Positions 1 to 8,367 of a DNA stretch of 64,000 nt are shown one piece after another. The notes under the pieces are model-generated. The model did no database searches, had not been told where the DNA came from, and saw nothing but the letters and a program-made list of their open reading frames with translations. Source of the stretch: Paraburkholderia caffeinilytica (GTDB taxonomy: Bacteria; Pseudomonadota; Gammaproteobacteria; Burkholderiales; Burkholderiaceae); contig NZ_CP031466.1 in NCBI RefSeq assembly GCF_003368325.1, positions 310,001 to 374,000 on the forward strand, written 5' to 3'. Position numbers and translations under genes: made by a program. Every line of letters starts with the position of its first letter. The stretch's first letter is position 1.

Positions 1-1020
1 CTTGGTGGTCGGCAGGAAGCCTTCCGTTGTCGTGAATTCGACGCGCGGTTCCTTCGTGAACAGATAGTCCAGGAACTTCCAGGCCGACTTCTTCACCTTC
101 GAGTTCTTGAACATCACGATCGAGTCGGTCACCGCATAAGTAGCGTGCGTCGTGCCCATCGGGATCGGATCGATGCCGTACTTCAGGTTCGGCGCTTCCT
201 TCTTGATCTGCTTCGCGAGGAACGGCGCGGAGATCATCATCGCGACGCGGCCCTGCTTGAACAGGTTCTGCACGTCTTCGCGACTGTAGCCGGTCACGCC
301 AGGCTGCGTCAGGCCGTCGTCGATCAGCGTCTTGTACAGCGTGGCCGCCTTGACGCCAGCCGCCGAATTGAAGGCGGCCTTGCCGTCCTTGCCGACCACG
401 TCGCCGCCGTTGGTCCACAGAGCGTAGTAATAGTAGACGTCCGTTTCGATTTCCTTGCCTTGCAGACCGAAGCCGGCAACGCCCTGTGCCTTCAGTTTCT
501 TCGAGGCCTCGATCACGTCATTCCACGTTTTCGGGCCGTCGGGATAGCCGACCTTCGCGAGCAGATCCTTGTTGTAGTAGAGCGCGCGAGCGGAAGCGGC
601 GATCGGCAGGCCGTACACCTTGCCGTTGATTTCGCCCGGTGCGAGGAACGGGCCGATGAAGCGGCCCTTGAAGCTCGCGTCCATGTAGCCGTCGAGCGGC
701 TCGGCGACGTCGTCCTTCACGAAGTCGAGCAGCCAGCGCGTGCCGACAATCGCCAGGTCGGCGTTGGCGCCGCCGGAGATGTCCGTTTGCAGTTTCTGTT
801 GCAACGTGTCCCAGTTCACGTCTTCGATCTTGATCGTGGTGCCGGGATTGGCCTTCTCGAAGTTACGGGCCATCTTTTCGAAGTACGGCGCGGTCGCATC
901 GCTGTAATGCGCGACCGTCACGCGGACCGTGTCGGCGTGAGCCGCGACGGCGATACCTGCAAACGCGAGCGCCACGGCAACTTTGCCTAGCGCGAGGGAA
1001 GCACGGGCATGCAACGACAT
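1..1020 (-). CDS. Sugar ABC transporter solute-binding protein (family 1), 3' end outside window
   Basis: Read on the minus strand from an ATG at 1020; 340 codons stay open to the window edge, so the C-terminus is missing. The first ~30 residues form a signal peptide (basic start, hydrophobic core, AHA-D cleavage region), so the protein is periplasmic. The body reads as an extracellular solute-binding protein of the carbohydrate (UgpB/MalE-like) type, with the usual GEINGKVYGLPIAASARALYYN segment region around residues 120-140. It is divergent from the dehydrogenase and ATPase genes. Permease genes, absent from the window, are expected further left. An AGGAGAG-type ribosome site lies just upstream of the ATG. 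The substrate cannot be read from the sequence. Confidence 0.9.
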   Translation of the reverse strand, partial: MSLHARASLALGKVAVALAFAGIAVAAHADTVRVTVAHYSDATAPYFEKMARNFEKANPGTTIKIEDVNWDTLQQKLQTDISGGANADLAIVGTRWLLDFVKDDVAEPLDGYMDASFKGRFIGPFLAPGEINGKVYGLPIAASARALYYNKDLLAKVGYPDGPKTWNDVIEASKKLKAQGVAGFGLQGKEIETDVYYYYALWTNGGDVVGKDGKAAFNSAAGVKAATLYKTLIDDGLTQPGVTGYSREDVQNLFKQGRVAMMISAPFLAKQIKKEAPNLKYGIDPIPMGTTHATYAVTDSIVMFKNSKVKKSAWKFLDYLFTKEPRVEFTTTEGFLPTTK

Positions 1021-1188
1021 TTTTCTCTCCTGTGTCGATCGGAGTTCGCGCTCTTGCTGTCGGCCGGAGTGAGTGCTTCAGCACTTACTCCGGGCCCATG
1101 CAAAGCTCTTGCTCCGGTCCCATCCAACGATGGTGGGGGTGGTCTGCTGCCGTCGCCGGCCGCTTTGGGTTAAATTGTTTGAAAAAAT

Positions 1189-1220
1189 CCTACATGACGA
1201 AAAATAGCTTGTCACGTAGG
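1189..1220. promoter_or_regulatory. Inverted repeat in divergent promoter region
   Basis: Arms CCTACATGAC (1189-1198) and GTCACGTAGG (1211-1220) are complementary with one mismatch and are separated by 12 bp. They sit between the divergent solute-binding protein and dehydrogenase genes, the expected place for an operator. An RpiR-type repressor is encoded four genes away and is the obvious candidate ligand, but that is inference. Confidence 0.5.
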
Positions 1221-1345
1221 GTCTGCCATATTTTTTCTCAGTCAGTTTTGTGCATAAGATGCTGTAAAGCAGGGGTATTCTGCGTAACGCGAAGTCACGG
1301 ATACCCAATCTTCGGGATGGCTAGACAACTGTTCCGGATCGGTTT

Positions 1346-1360
1346 TGTAGGAAATTTACA
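1346..1360. promoter_or_regulatory. Palindromic TGTA-N7-TACA site, possible RpiR-family operator
   Basis: TGTAGGAAATTTACA lies 44 bp before the dehydrogenase start. HexR, an RpiR-family regulator, binds TGTA...TACA palindromes of about this length. The half-site TGTAGGA also appears inverted at 1188-1194. The family resemblance is known; assignment to the local regulator at 3460 is inferred. Confidence 0.45.
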
Positions 1361-1403
1361 CGCTAGACCGGTGCGGCAACGAGGTTGAGGAGCGAGGAAG
1401 GAC

Positions 1404-2177
1404 ATGAACCGTGTGGTGTTGGTGACGGGCGCTTGCGGTGGGATCGGCCGCGTGTTGTGCAAGCGCTTTGTGGAGGAGGGCGACACTGTGCTGGCGCTCG
1501 ATATCGACGCGGTCGCGCTTCGCGGATTGGTTGCGCAACTCGGCGACGCGCATGTCACGCCGATCGCGGTCGACCTGGGTGACGCCGCCGCAGTGCAGCA
1601 AGCGGTCGCCGACGCGGTGAAAACGCGCGGTCCGGTGGACGTGCTGGTTGCCAACGCGGGTGCGGCCAAAGGTTTGACGCTCGCCACGACCGACGCCGTC
1701 AGTTGGCAACGCGACATTCATCTGAATCTGAACGGCACGTACCACACGGTGGAAGCGGTGCGCGCGTCGATGATCGAACGGCAGAAGGGCGTGCTGGTGC
1801 TGATCGGTTCGGTGAACGGCATGGCCGCACTCGGGCATCCGGCGTATAGCGCGGCGAAGGCGGGGCTCATCAGCTACACGAAAGCGCTGGCGATCGAGCT
1901 CGGCCGGTACGGCATCCGCGCGAACATCGTCTGTCCGGGCACGGTGAAGACGCAGGCGTGGCAGGCGCGCGTCGACAAAAATCCGCAGGTCTTCGAGGAT
2001 CTGAAGAAGTGGTACCCGTTGCGCGACTTCGCGACACCGGACGATATCGCCGATGCGGTGCTGTTCCTCTCGTCGCCGATGGCGCGTGTAATTACCGGCG
2101 TCGCGTTGCCGGTGGACGGTGGACTGATGGCCGGCAATCGTTTGATGGCGGAAGAATTGACGCTCGAATCGCTCTGA
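1404..2177 (+). CDS. SDR-family NAD(P)-dependent oxidoreductase
   Basis: This 257-residue classical short-chain dehydrogenase has the Rossmann motif TGACGGIG (residues 8-15), the NAG motif near 84-86, catalytic Ser136 (GSVN) and the Tyr148-x3-Lys152 pair (YSAAK). The length is normal for the family and the end (VDGG...) is typical of sugar/polyol or acyl dehydrogenases. The start is set by GAGGAAGG about 6 bp upstream. It heads a three-gene set with an ABC ATPase and an RpiR repressor, so it probably oxidises the imported sugar or polyol. Substrate is unknown. Confidence 0.88.
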   Translation: MNRVVLVTGACGGIGRVLCKRFVEEGDTVLALDIDAVALRGLVAQLGDAHVTPIAVDLGDAAAVQQAVADAVKTRGPVDVLVANAGAAKGLTLATTDAVSWQRDIHLNLNGTYHTVEAVRASMIERQKGVLVLIGSVNGMAALGHPAYSAAKAGLISYTKALAIELGRYGIRANIVCPGTVKTQAWQARVDKNPQVFEDLKKWYPLRDFATPDDIADAVLFLSSPMARVITGVALPVDGGLMAGNRLMAEELTLESL

Positions 2178-2283
2178 ATGGATTGGATTCGCTTTGAACG
2201 GTTTTGACCCGATAGCACGGCGCGCTCTTTGCTCGATAAAGCAAGGCAGCACGTTCGCATGACAGCACGACGATGAGGACAGC

Positions 2284-3366
2284 ATGGCAGCAGTGCAACT
2301 GAGCGGCATCTTCAAACGCTATGGCGACACGCAAGTGGTGCACGGCATCGATCTCCACATCGACGACGGCGAGTTCGTCGTGCTGGTCGGCCCGTCGGGT
2401 TGCGGCAAGAGCACGTTGATGCGCATGGTGGCGGGGCTGGAAGAAATCAGCGGCGGCGATCTGATGATCGGCGGCACGCGTGCGAATACGCTCGCACCGC
2501 AACAGCGCAATATTTCGATGGTGTTCCAGAGCTACGCGCTCTATCCGCATCTGTCGGTCTACGAAAACATCGCGTTCGGGCCGCGGATTCGCAAGGAATC
2601 GTCGGCGAGTTTCAAGCCGCGGATCGAAGCGGCGGCGAAGATGCTGAACCTCGGCGGTTATCTGGATCGCTTGCCGCGTGCGCTGTCGGGCGGTCAACGT
2701 CAACGGGTGGCGATGGGCCGCGCGGTGGTGCGCGAGCCGTCGCTGTTTCTGTTCGACGAACCGCTGTCCAATCTCGACGCCAAACTGCGCGTGCAGATGC
2801 GCACGGAAATCAAGGCGCTGCATCAGCGTCTGAAGAATACGGTGATCTACGTCACGCACGATCAGATCGAAGCAATGACGATGGCCGACCGCATCGTCGT
2901 GATGAACGCGGGGCGGATCGAGCAGGTGGGCCGTCCGCTCGACCTGTACGACCATCCGGCGAATCTGTTCGTCGCGAGTTTTCTTGGCTCGCCGTCGATG
3001 AATTTTGCGGAAGGCGTGCTGGTCAATCGGACGGAAGGGCAAGGTTTCGCGTTGAAACTCACGGACGGCGCCGAGATCGTGCTGGAGGGCACTCCGGCTT
3101 CGGCGGTGGTCGGCGCAAAGGTCACGCTCGGTGTCCGTCCCGAACACATTGAAACGATGGCTGACAAGCCGGACGCGGCCATGGAAGTCGAAGTGGTCGA
3201 GCCGACTGGCGCCGAGACCCATTTGTACGGGAAAATAGGCGGCAACACGTGGTGCGTGACGACTCGCCAGCGCTCGAAAGTCGAGCCCGGTCAGCGCGTC
3301 ACGCTGCGTCTGCCGGCCGAGCATATTCATCTGTTCGATACGGAGAGTGGACGCAGGCTGGTCTGA
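2284..3366 (+). CDS. Carbohydrate ABC transporter ATPase (UgpC/MsmK type)
   Basis: This 360-residue ATPase has Walker A GPSGCGKST (36-44), Q-loop near 82, signature LSGGQ (134-138), Walker B LFLFDE (154-159), an H-loop in YVTHDQIE, and a C-terminal TOBE-type region from about 240. This is the length and layout of ATPases that serve sugar importers (UgpC, MalK, SmoK). It would energise the importer whose binding protein is at the left edge. It lies 106 bp after the dehydrogenase on the same strand and is probably in the same unit. Confidence 0.92.
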   Translation: MAAVQLSGIFKRYGDTQVVHGIDLHIDDGEFVVLVGPSGCGKSTLMRMVAGLEEISGGDLMIGGTRANTLAPQQRNISMVFQSYALYPHLSVYENIAFGPRIRKESSASFKPRIEAAAKMLNLGGYLDRLPRALSGGQRQRVAMGRAVVREPSLFLFDEPLSNLDAKLRVQMRTEIKALHQRLKNTVIYVTHDQIEAMTMADRIVVMNAGRIEQVGRPLDLYDHPANLFVASFLGSPSMNFAEGVLVNRTEGQGFALKLTDGAEIVLEGTPASAVVGAKVTLGVRPEHIETMADKPDAAMEVEVVEPTGAETHLYGKIGGNTWCVTTRQRSKVEPGQRVTLRLPAEHIHLFDTESGRRLV

Positions 3367-3459
3367 ACCGCGTGTTGCCGCTTGAGGCTGATTCAAGCTG
3401 AGTAAGCCGATTGAAGCTGCGACGCGACGCGGATTCATTTAACCCTTAAGGAACACCGG

Positions 3460-4323
3460 GTGTCCGCACCGAACTTGATTCCCCACATCCGCAGCGCATT
3501 GGCCAATCTGCGGCCCGCAGAGCGCAAAGTTGCCGAGATGGTGCTGAGCGACGTCGACTTTGCGATGCGCGCGAGCATCACGGAGCTCGCGCAGCGCGCG
3601 GAGGTGTCCGAGCCTTCCGTCACGCGCTTTTGCCGCGCGATCGGTGCGCATGGTCTGCGCGACTTCAAGATGCAATTGGCGCAAAGCGTCGCGGGCGGGG
3701 TGCCGTATGCGTCGACGGCGGTCGCGCGTGACGACGACGTGCAGACGTTGATGGACAAGGTGGGTGAGGCAGCAGTCGATGGGATCACGCATGCGTGCGC
3801 TGCGTTGGATCCGGCGGTGGTTGAGAGTGCGATTGCGGCGTTGTCGAGCGCTGGGCGGGTTTTCTTCTTCGGTGTGGGTTCGGGTTCGGGACTCGTCGCG
3901 CAAGATGCGGCTTTAAGGTTTTTGCGGCTTGATATCGCGGCGACTGCGTTTACCGACGGTCATCTGCAACGGCTTTACGCGGGTCTCATGGAGCCGGGTG
4001 ATGTGGCGTTTGCGATTTCGCATTCGGGCCGCAGCGTCGAAGTGAATGAAAGCATTCAGATCGCCAAGGAACGAGGCGCGACGACGATCGCGCTGACTAA
4101 TGTGGGCTCGCGGCTGGCGTGGTTGGTCGATATTCCGCTGCTGCTGCGCGTGCCGAGTCCGATCGATCCGAATACGCCGGGCGTGTCCCGGCTCGTGCAT
4201 CTGTGCATCATGGATGCGCTGGCGATCGGCGTCGCGTTGAAGGCGCGGCCCAAGACGCTTGAAAAAATGCGGCACGCGAAGGCGCGGTTGTCGTCGCATG
4301 AGCCGGAAGCGGCGGGGGATTGA
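3460..4323 (+). CDS. RpiR/MurR-family transcriptional regulator with SIS domain
   Basis: The 287-residue protein starts at GTG (3460) behind AAGGAACACC. Residues 1-77 form the RpiR helix-turn-helix, with the AEVSEPSVTRFCRAIG recognition region. Residues ~120-255 form a SIS sugar-phosphate-binding domain (GVGSGSGLVAQDAALRF, ISHSGRSVEV). Such proteins repress sugar catabolic genes until a phosphosugar binds. Its place at the end of the dehydrogenase-ATPase run suggests it controls this transporter, perhaps through the dyads at 1189-1220 and 1346-1360. Confidence 0.9.
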   Translation: MSAPNLIPHIRSALANLRPAERKVAEMVLSDVDFAMRASITELAQRAEVSEPSVTRFCRAIGAHGLRDFKMQLAQSVAGGVPYASTAVARDDDVQTLMDKVGEAAVDGITHACAALDPAVVESAIAALSSAGRVFFFGVGSGSGLVAQDAALRFLRLDIAATAFTDGHLQRLYAGLMEPGDVAFAISHSGRSVEVNESIQIAKERGATTIALTNVGSRLAWLVDIPLLLRVPSPIDPNTPGVSRLVHLCIMDALAIGVALKARPKTLEKMRHAKARLSSHEPEAAGD

Positions 4324-4362
4324 TTAAGATGGACGGCCAGCCAGAATTGTACAAGGACTGCC

Positions 4363-4821
4363 ATGCGGAAAAGGCTGTCGTCTCGATTGTTAGTCGTTGA
4401 CTCGCTTCAGCGCACCCTGCTTTTTCGTTTTGTTCACAAGTACGGGGCGCTTGCAGACCAAGCCTACTGGGCAACACCAGGAGGCGGACTAGAAGAAGGC
4501 GAGAGCTTCGAGGAAGCTGCGTGTCGAGAACTCCTGGAAGAAACCGGTATTGAGCGAAATGATGTCGGTCGACATGTCGCCGAACGTGCTTTCCGCATGC
4601 AACTTCCTGACGGTGAATATGTTTGGGCCGAGGAGCGCTTCTTTCTCGTAAGCGTGTCGAGCAACGTACTTTCGCGAGCGCAGTGGACCGCGCTCGAACG
4701 CGAGGTTATGGCGGATAGCCGTTGGTGGTCGCTGGCTGAACTAGCGAGCACCTCAGAAACGATCTATCCGGAAGATTTAAGTGCCATCCTGAACGCATCG
4801 GGTCTTTCTGGCAGCAACTGA
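4363..4821 (+). CDS. Nudix hydrolase
   Basis: A 152-residue cytosolic protein with a complete Nudix box at residues 41-63 (G-x5-E-x7-RELLEETGI), the metal-binding loop that cleaves nucleoside diphosphates linked to another moiety. It is nearly all Nudix fold. The start ATG at 4363 has only a weak ribosome site, so a slightly different start is possible. It stands alone between the RpiR gene and the oppositely oriented MerR fusion. Substrate cannot be predicted. Confidence 0.85.
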   Translation: MRKRLSSRLLVVDSLQRTLLFRFVHKYGALADQAYWATPGGGLEEGESFEEAACRELLEETGIERNDVGRHVAERAFRMQLPDGEYVWAEERFFLVSVSSNVLSRAQWTALEREVMADSRWWSLAELASTSETIYPEDLSAILNASGLSGSN

Positions 4822-4904
4822 TCAATTGGCCATTCCATACCGGGACGCGACCTGTTTCTCTCGTCAGGTCCGCCGCACGACCCCTGCGACGAATACGTGA
4901 ACAA

Positions 4905-5942
4905 TTACGCTGCTCGAGGACGCCAGGCGATCATGCCCGCCGTCCGTGCACGAACCTCCGGCGAGGCTAAACAGGTCGCTACGGCTTCGTATCCTGGTGT
5001 GCCTGGATAGGGGGCGACGAGAATGGGCGGACTGTGATTGGCTGGGCAAAAGATAATTGACTCATCAGGGCCGGTTACAGCCAGATCCAGGATCGCCGAA
5101 GAGCGCGTCATCAGAAACAGCGGGCGCGCACTCACTTTGGCGCGTTGGCGAAGATGGATGACCAATGCTTCCTGCGTCGTATGATCCAGCCCTTGCTCCA
5201 CCATGTCGACCACGAGGGCGGCTGACTCTTCAGATTCCAAGCCGACGAGCAGGGCGATTAAGGCTTCCGATTCTGCTGCGCCTTCTCCGATGAGCCACGC
5301 CAGAGTCTGATCCACTCGAGATTTGAGCGCCGCATCCGCTTCAAGGCGGGCTACGGTCACGGCATTTCCATCGTTTAGCCGCTCGAGGCCCAGGAAAACG
5401 GCATTCGGTAGGTTCGCAGCCAGGCATTTCGCCAGCCGTGTCTTACCGCTTCCCAACGGGCCGATGATGTAATTCAGCGGCCGGATTTCGCGAAGTTCGA
5501 ACCGTTCGCTGCCCCACGGCCAAGGCAGATCGAAGGCCGTGCTGAATCCGGTGGAAGGGTTAAGCAGGCGTGCCAGTTCTCCGTCGGCAGGCACCTGACC
5601 TCGGGCGAGATCGGCCCGAAGCCCTTTGACTTTGGCTATCGTATCCACGAGCTGCCGAATTCCAGCTTCAAGCGTCGCTTCGTGGGCAGCCAAGGCGGGT
5701 TCCAGGCTCTGAGGATCGCCTTTCAACACTTGCGCCGCCTGGGCGAGACTGAGGCCAAGTACGCGTAGGGCCACAACCTCCGCGGCACGAGTCATCTCGT
5801 CGGGGCCATAGGTGCGATATCCGGCGACAGTGCGTGTTGGCGTCACCAGGCCTCGCTGCTCGTAGAGTCGTAGGGCCTTGGCCGAGACGCCGAGCTGCCT
5901 CGCTGCTTCCGAAGCACTCAAAAATGGGGTGGAACAACGCAT
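4905..5942 (-). CDS. MerR-family regulator fused to a P-loop ATPase-like domain
   Basis: Residues 8-75 form a MerR winged helix-turn-helix (ASEAARQLGVSAKALRLYEQRGL, then TVAGYRTYG), followed by a coiled segment to ~115. Instead of a short ligand domain, residues ~150-345 contain Walker A GPLGSGKT (161-168) and what looks like an ABC-like nucleotide-binding region. The total of 345 residues is more than twice a usual MerR protein. It may sense through nucleotide binding. No partner gene adjoins it. The promoter upstream has MerR-type geometry, suggesting autoregulation. Confidence 0.8.
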   Translation of the reverse strand: MRCSTPFLSASEAARQLGVSAKALRLYEQRGLVTPTRTVAGYRTYGPDEMTRAAEVVALRVLGLSLAQAAQVLKGDPQSLEPALAAHEATLEAGIRQLVDTIAKVKGLRADLARGQVPADGELARLLNPSTGFSTAFDLPWPWGSERFELREIRPLNYIIGPLGSGKTRLAKCLAANLPNAVFLGLERLNDGNAVTVARLEADAALKSRVDQTLAWLIGEGAAESEALIALLVGLESEESAALVVDMVEQGLDHTTQEALVIHLRQRAKVSARPLFLMTRSSAILDLAVTGPDESIIFCPANHSPPILVAPYPGTPGYEAVATCLASPEVRARTAGMIAWRPRAA

Positions 5943-5972
5943 GAGTCACCTCTTCGTTTGCTGACCACGCAC

Positions 5973-6003
5973 ATCATGGAGTTGGCCCTTGGGGCCGAGT
6001 CAA
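5973..6003 (-). promoter_or_regulatory. MerR-type promoter: 19-bp spacer with central dyad
   Basis: On the minus strand, TTGACT (6003-5998) and CATGAT (5978-5973) are separated by 19 bp, longer than the usual 17. The spacer holds the perfect dyad GGCCC-TTG-GGGCC (plus-strand 5984-5996). An over-long spacer with the operator inside it is the classic architecture of MerR-activated promoters. It reads into the MerR fusion gene, 31 bp before its start. Confidence 0.65.
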
Positions 6004-6095
6004 CAAGATATTTTCGGTGCGGTATCGCTTTCGCGTCATCGTTTTACAACGAACAGCGCACACCATAAAATCCGCCAGATCAGCTGAACCCGCAG

Positions 6096-6554
6096 ATGCG
6101 CCGCGCATTGCCAAAAAATACCCCGAGGGGAAAAATCGACTTGGATACCGCTCGCTATCAACTCACCGCGCAATTGCGTGCGTTCGGCGTTGGCGTGACC
6201 TACGAGGGCGCGTCGCGTGTCAATCCGTACGAGGCTCAGGCGCTGAGCTTATATGTGCTGGACGGCCATACGCTGCGCCGCGTGGTCGACGATCTGGCTG
6301 TCGAGAACAATTCCGGCGAATGGGACGGCAATTGTGCCGGCACGTTCTCGGCCACCACGCGCACGCTCGCCATCGGTCCGACCAACAGCGCAGGCTACGC
6401 GACGCTGCGCGTCGGCGAAACCTCGAAGGAAAGCGTCAGTAAGCAGACGAGCAAAGACTGCGTATCGACTGATCGTCCGTCGAAACACTCCACCACGACG
6501 CTCGAATATGACGGCACCGCTTACCGGGTGCCCAAAGCATTGCACTATGAGTGA
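6096..6554 (+). CDS. Hypothetical protein, possibly a 5'-truncated remnant
   Basis: The 152-residue reading frame has no recognisable domain. It lacks a ribosome-binding site and a signal peptide, yet its composition (Ser/Thr/Asn-rich with two Cys, in NCAG and KDCVS) resembles an exported protein. The frame is open only nine codons upstream, to a stop at 6066-6068. I do not recognise it. It could be a genuine small gene or the tail of a larger one that lost its 5' end. Confidence 0.45.
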   Translation: MRRALPKNTPRGKIDLDTARYQLTAQLRAFGVGVTYEGASRVNPYEAQALSLYVLDGHTLRRVVDDLAVENNSGEWDGNCAGTFSATTRTLAIGPTNSAGYATLRVGETSKESVSKQTSKDCVSTDRPSKHSTTTLEYDGTAYRVPKALHYE

Positions 6555-6617
6555 CTGTGGCGCGGCGAAGGCGCAGCGGACTGACGCCGATGGCAAGTGA
6601 TCTTGCTTCGGCGCCGG

Positions 6618-8156
6618 CTAACGATCGTTCTCGTCCGAAAATGCTTCGGTAATAGCCTGCACGATTTGTGCGCCCAACGCAGGCCGATCGTCGAACAGCG
6701 GATAGCGCTTGCGCAAGTTGTTCGACACGCTGTTGCCGTTCTGCCGGACGCTGCGAATGATGTTGTCCAGATCGTTGTCTGGCGCTTCGAGAAATTCCTT
6801 GATGGCGCGCCGTGCCGAGTCGTTGGCGTGCAGAAAGCGCGCTTCGGTGCGCATTTCATGCGTTAGTGTCATGTCGATCACGTCAGCAAGATAGATGACG
6901 TGTGCGGTCAGATCGGGATAGCGCCAGGCGGGCAGTGCGTCGTCGTAGGCGCGAAAGTGCAGGTTGTATTCGACACCGTCTTCCGCGATCTCGGTCTTGC
7001 CGAACGTGTACTGATCTGCATAGTGTTTCATCAAGGGGCGCGAGAAGCGTTCGAGGACCTTGTCGTAGGCGGCGCGATCGCGCGTGCTGTGGGTGATCGT
7101 TGCGGACACCGGCAAGATGATCGGCGTAGGCACCGCACCGTCGCGACGCAGAATGTCGTTGATCAGGAAGCGCGAAATGCGGCCGTTACCGTCGGCCATA
7201 GGGTGTACATAAACGAAACCGAACGATGCCGCGGCTGCACGTACGATCGACGCCCCCCCTTCGGTACGCTCCAGGAAGCGGCTGAGCCCTGCTAGCATCG
7301 TCTCGATGTGTTCCCAATGCGGTGCGATGTAATCGACCACCGGTTGATAGCGCGCCACATGTCCCACGTACACCGGGGAGCGGCGGATGCCGTAACGCAG
7401 AGCCGACTGCCCCAGGATGCCACGTTGCAAGACGTCGAGCGTTTCGGCGTCGAACGGATTGGCATGCTGTCCGCATTCGCTTTCCATGACCGCGGCAAAG
7501 CGGCGGATCCGATCCTCTTTGTCCTGCTCGTGCTCGATCAGAAAGCTCGCGCGGCTTTCTTTGACCGTCAGCCAGACGGCGCTGCGCATAATCAGATCGA
7601 TGCCGTAGTCCGCCTCCAGCGCGGCCAGTGGCGCGGTAAGGTCGTACGCTTCGGCGCGCTGAACCGCGTCGACGCGTCGGATCACCGGGCAGAAGTCTCG
7701 ATTCCCCGGCAGGTTGTCGCGCACACGCCACCGCGCGTTGTTAGCCGGCGTGCCTACGATGAATTCCTCGGGATTCAACGCATCGACATAGTTTCCCCGG
7801 GAGACGCCAGGTGCGTTTAACGGCTCCGGCATCAGCCATTCATAGAAGAAGCAGGCGCGGCGCGCATACGCGCCCGTGGGTTCGCGGGCGATCCATGCCT
7901 CCAGTTCGTGGCGCACCGGCTGCAGCGCATAAAGCCGTGCGAGGAACTCCAGATGAATGCCCTCGTGTCTGAAGGCGAACGTCAGGTTATCGGTCAGGCT
8001 GGCGGCCGGACGGTAGGGTTCGGGGTAAACCTCTCGCCGAATATCACCGTCGGTGGACGTGGAGCGAATCCGTCCGATTTCGCTCTGAACGGCGAACGGG
8101 TGGACCGGTACGACGCCGTACGTGTTGGATAGCCATTGATAACCGATCTGCGGCAT
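6618..8156 (-). CDS. Fic-domain protein, probable AMP-transferase
   Basis: This 512-residue protein carries the Fic motif HPMADGNGRISR (residues 318-329), matching HPFx[D/E]GNGRxxR, so the catalytic His318 and phosphate-binding loop are intact. Fic enzymes usually transfer AMP from ATP to target protein hydroxyls. About 110 residues earlier lies S-F-L-I-E208-H, close to the class II inhibitory motif [S/T]xxxE[G/N] but with His in the last position. No antitoxin gene is adjacent, which fits internal inhibition. A 60-bp repeat pair precedes the gene. Confidence 0.88.
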   Translation of the reverse strand: MPQIGYQWLSNTYGVVPVHPFAVQSEIGRIRSTSTDGDIRREVYPEPYRPAASLTDNLTFAFRHEGIHLEFLARLYALQPVRHELEAWIAREPTGAYARRACFFYEWLMPEPLNAPGVSRGNYVDALNPEEFIVGTPANNARWRVRDNLPGNRDFCPVIRRVDAVQRAEAYDLTAPLAALEADYGIDLIMRSAVWLTVKESRASFLIEHEQDKEDRIRRFAAVMESECGQHANPFDAETLDVLQRGILGQSALRYGIRRSPVYVGHVARYQPVVDYIAPHWEHIETMLAGLSRFLERTEGGASIVRAAAASFGFVYVHPMADGNGRISRFLINDILRRDGAVPTPIILPVSATITHSTRDRAAYDKVLERFSRPLMKHYADQYTFGKTEIAEDGVEYNLHFRAYDDALPAWRYPDLTAHVIYLADVIDMTLTHEMRTEARFLHANDSARRAIKEFLEAPDNDLDNIIRSVRQNGNSVSNNLRKRYPLFDDRPALGAQIVQAITEAFSDENDR

Positions 8157-8210
8157 GATTTTCGATCCGGGGTGGCTGGGACGCGTGCGAGGACAGTCTG
8201 TTTCGCTCAG

Positions 8211-8347
8211 TTTCGATTATTCGGCTCTCAAAACGATTACAAAACGCCTGTTTTTCAAAAAAACGATTATACGGCGTCTGCGCATCGTTTCGATTACTCG
8301 GCTCTCAAAACGATTACAAAACACCTGTTTTCTAGAAAAACGATTAC
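8211..8347. repeat. Two 60-bp direct repeats upstream of the Fic gene
   Basis: Units at 8211-8270 and 8288-8347 (period 77 bp) are near-identical. Each holds three copies of a CGATTA[C/T] core preceded by TTT or AAA, giving six in all, plus a small hairpin AAAAC-RCCT-GTTTT. On the minus strand, between the units, the sequence reads TATAAT, so the array may overlap the Fic promoter. Two units is too few for CRISPR. Repeated operator sites are the likely reading. Confidence 0.75.
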
Positions 8348-8367
8348 TTTTCCCTTCCCGGGACGGT

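Noticed and set aside
2092..3438. Long minus-strand frame opposite the ABC ATPase gene
   Set aside because: Arg/His-rich translation with no motif; it is the GC-rich shadow of a clear ATPase on the plus strand.
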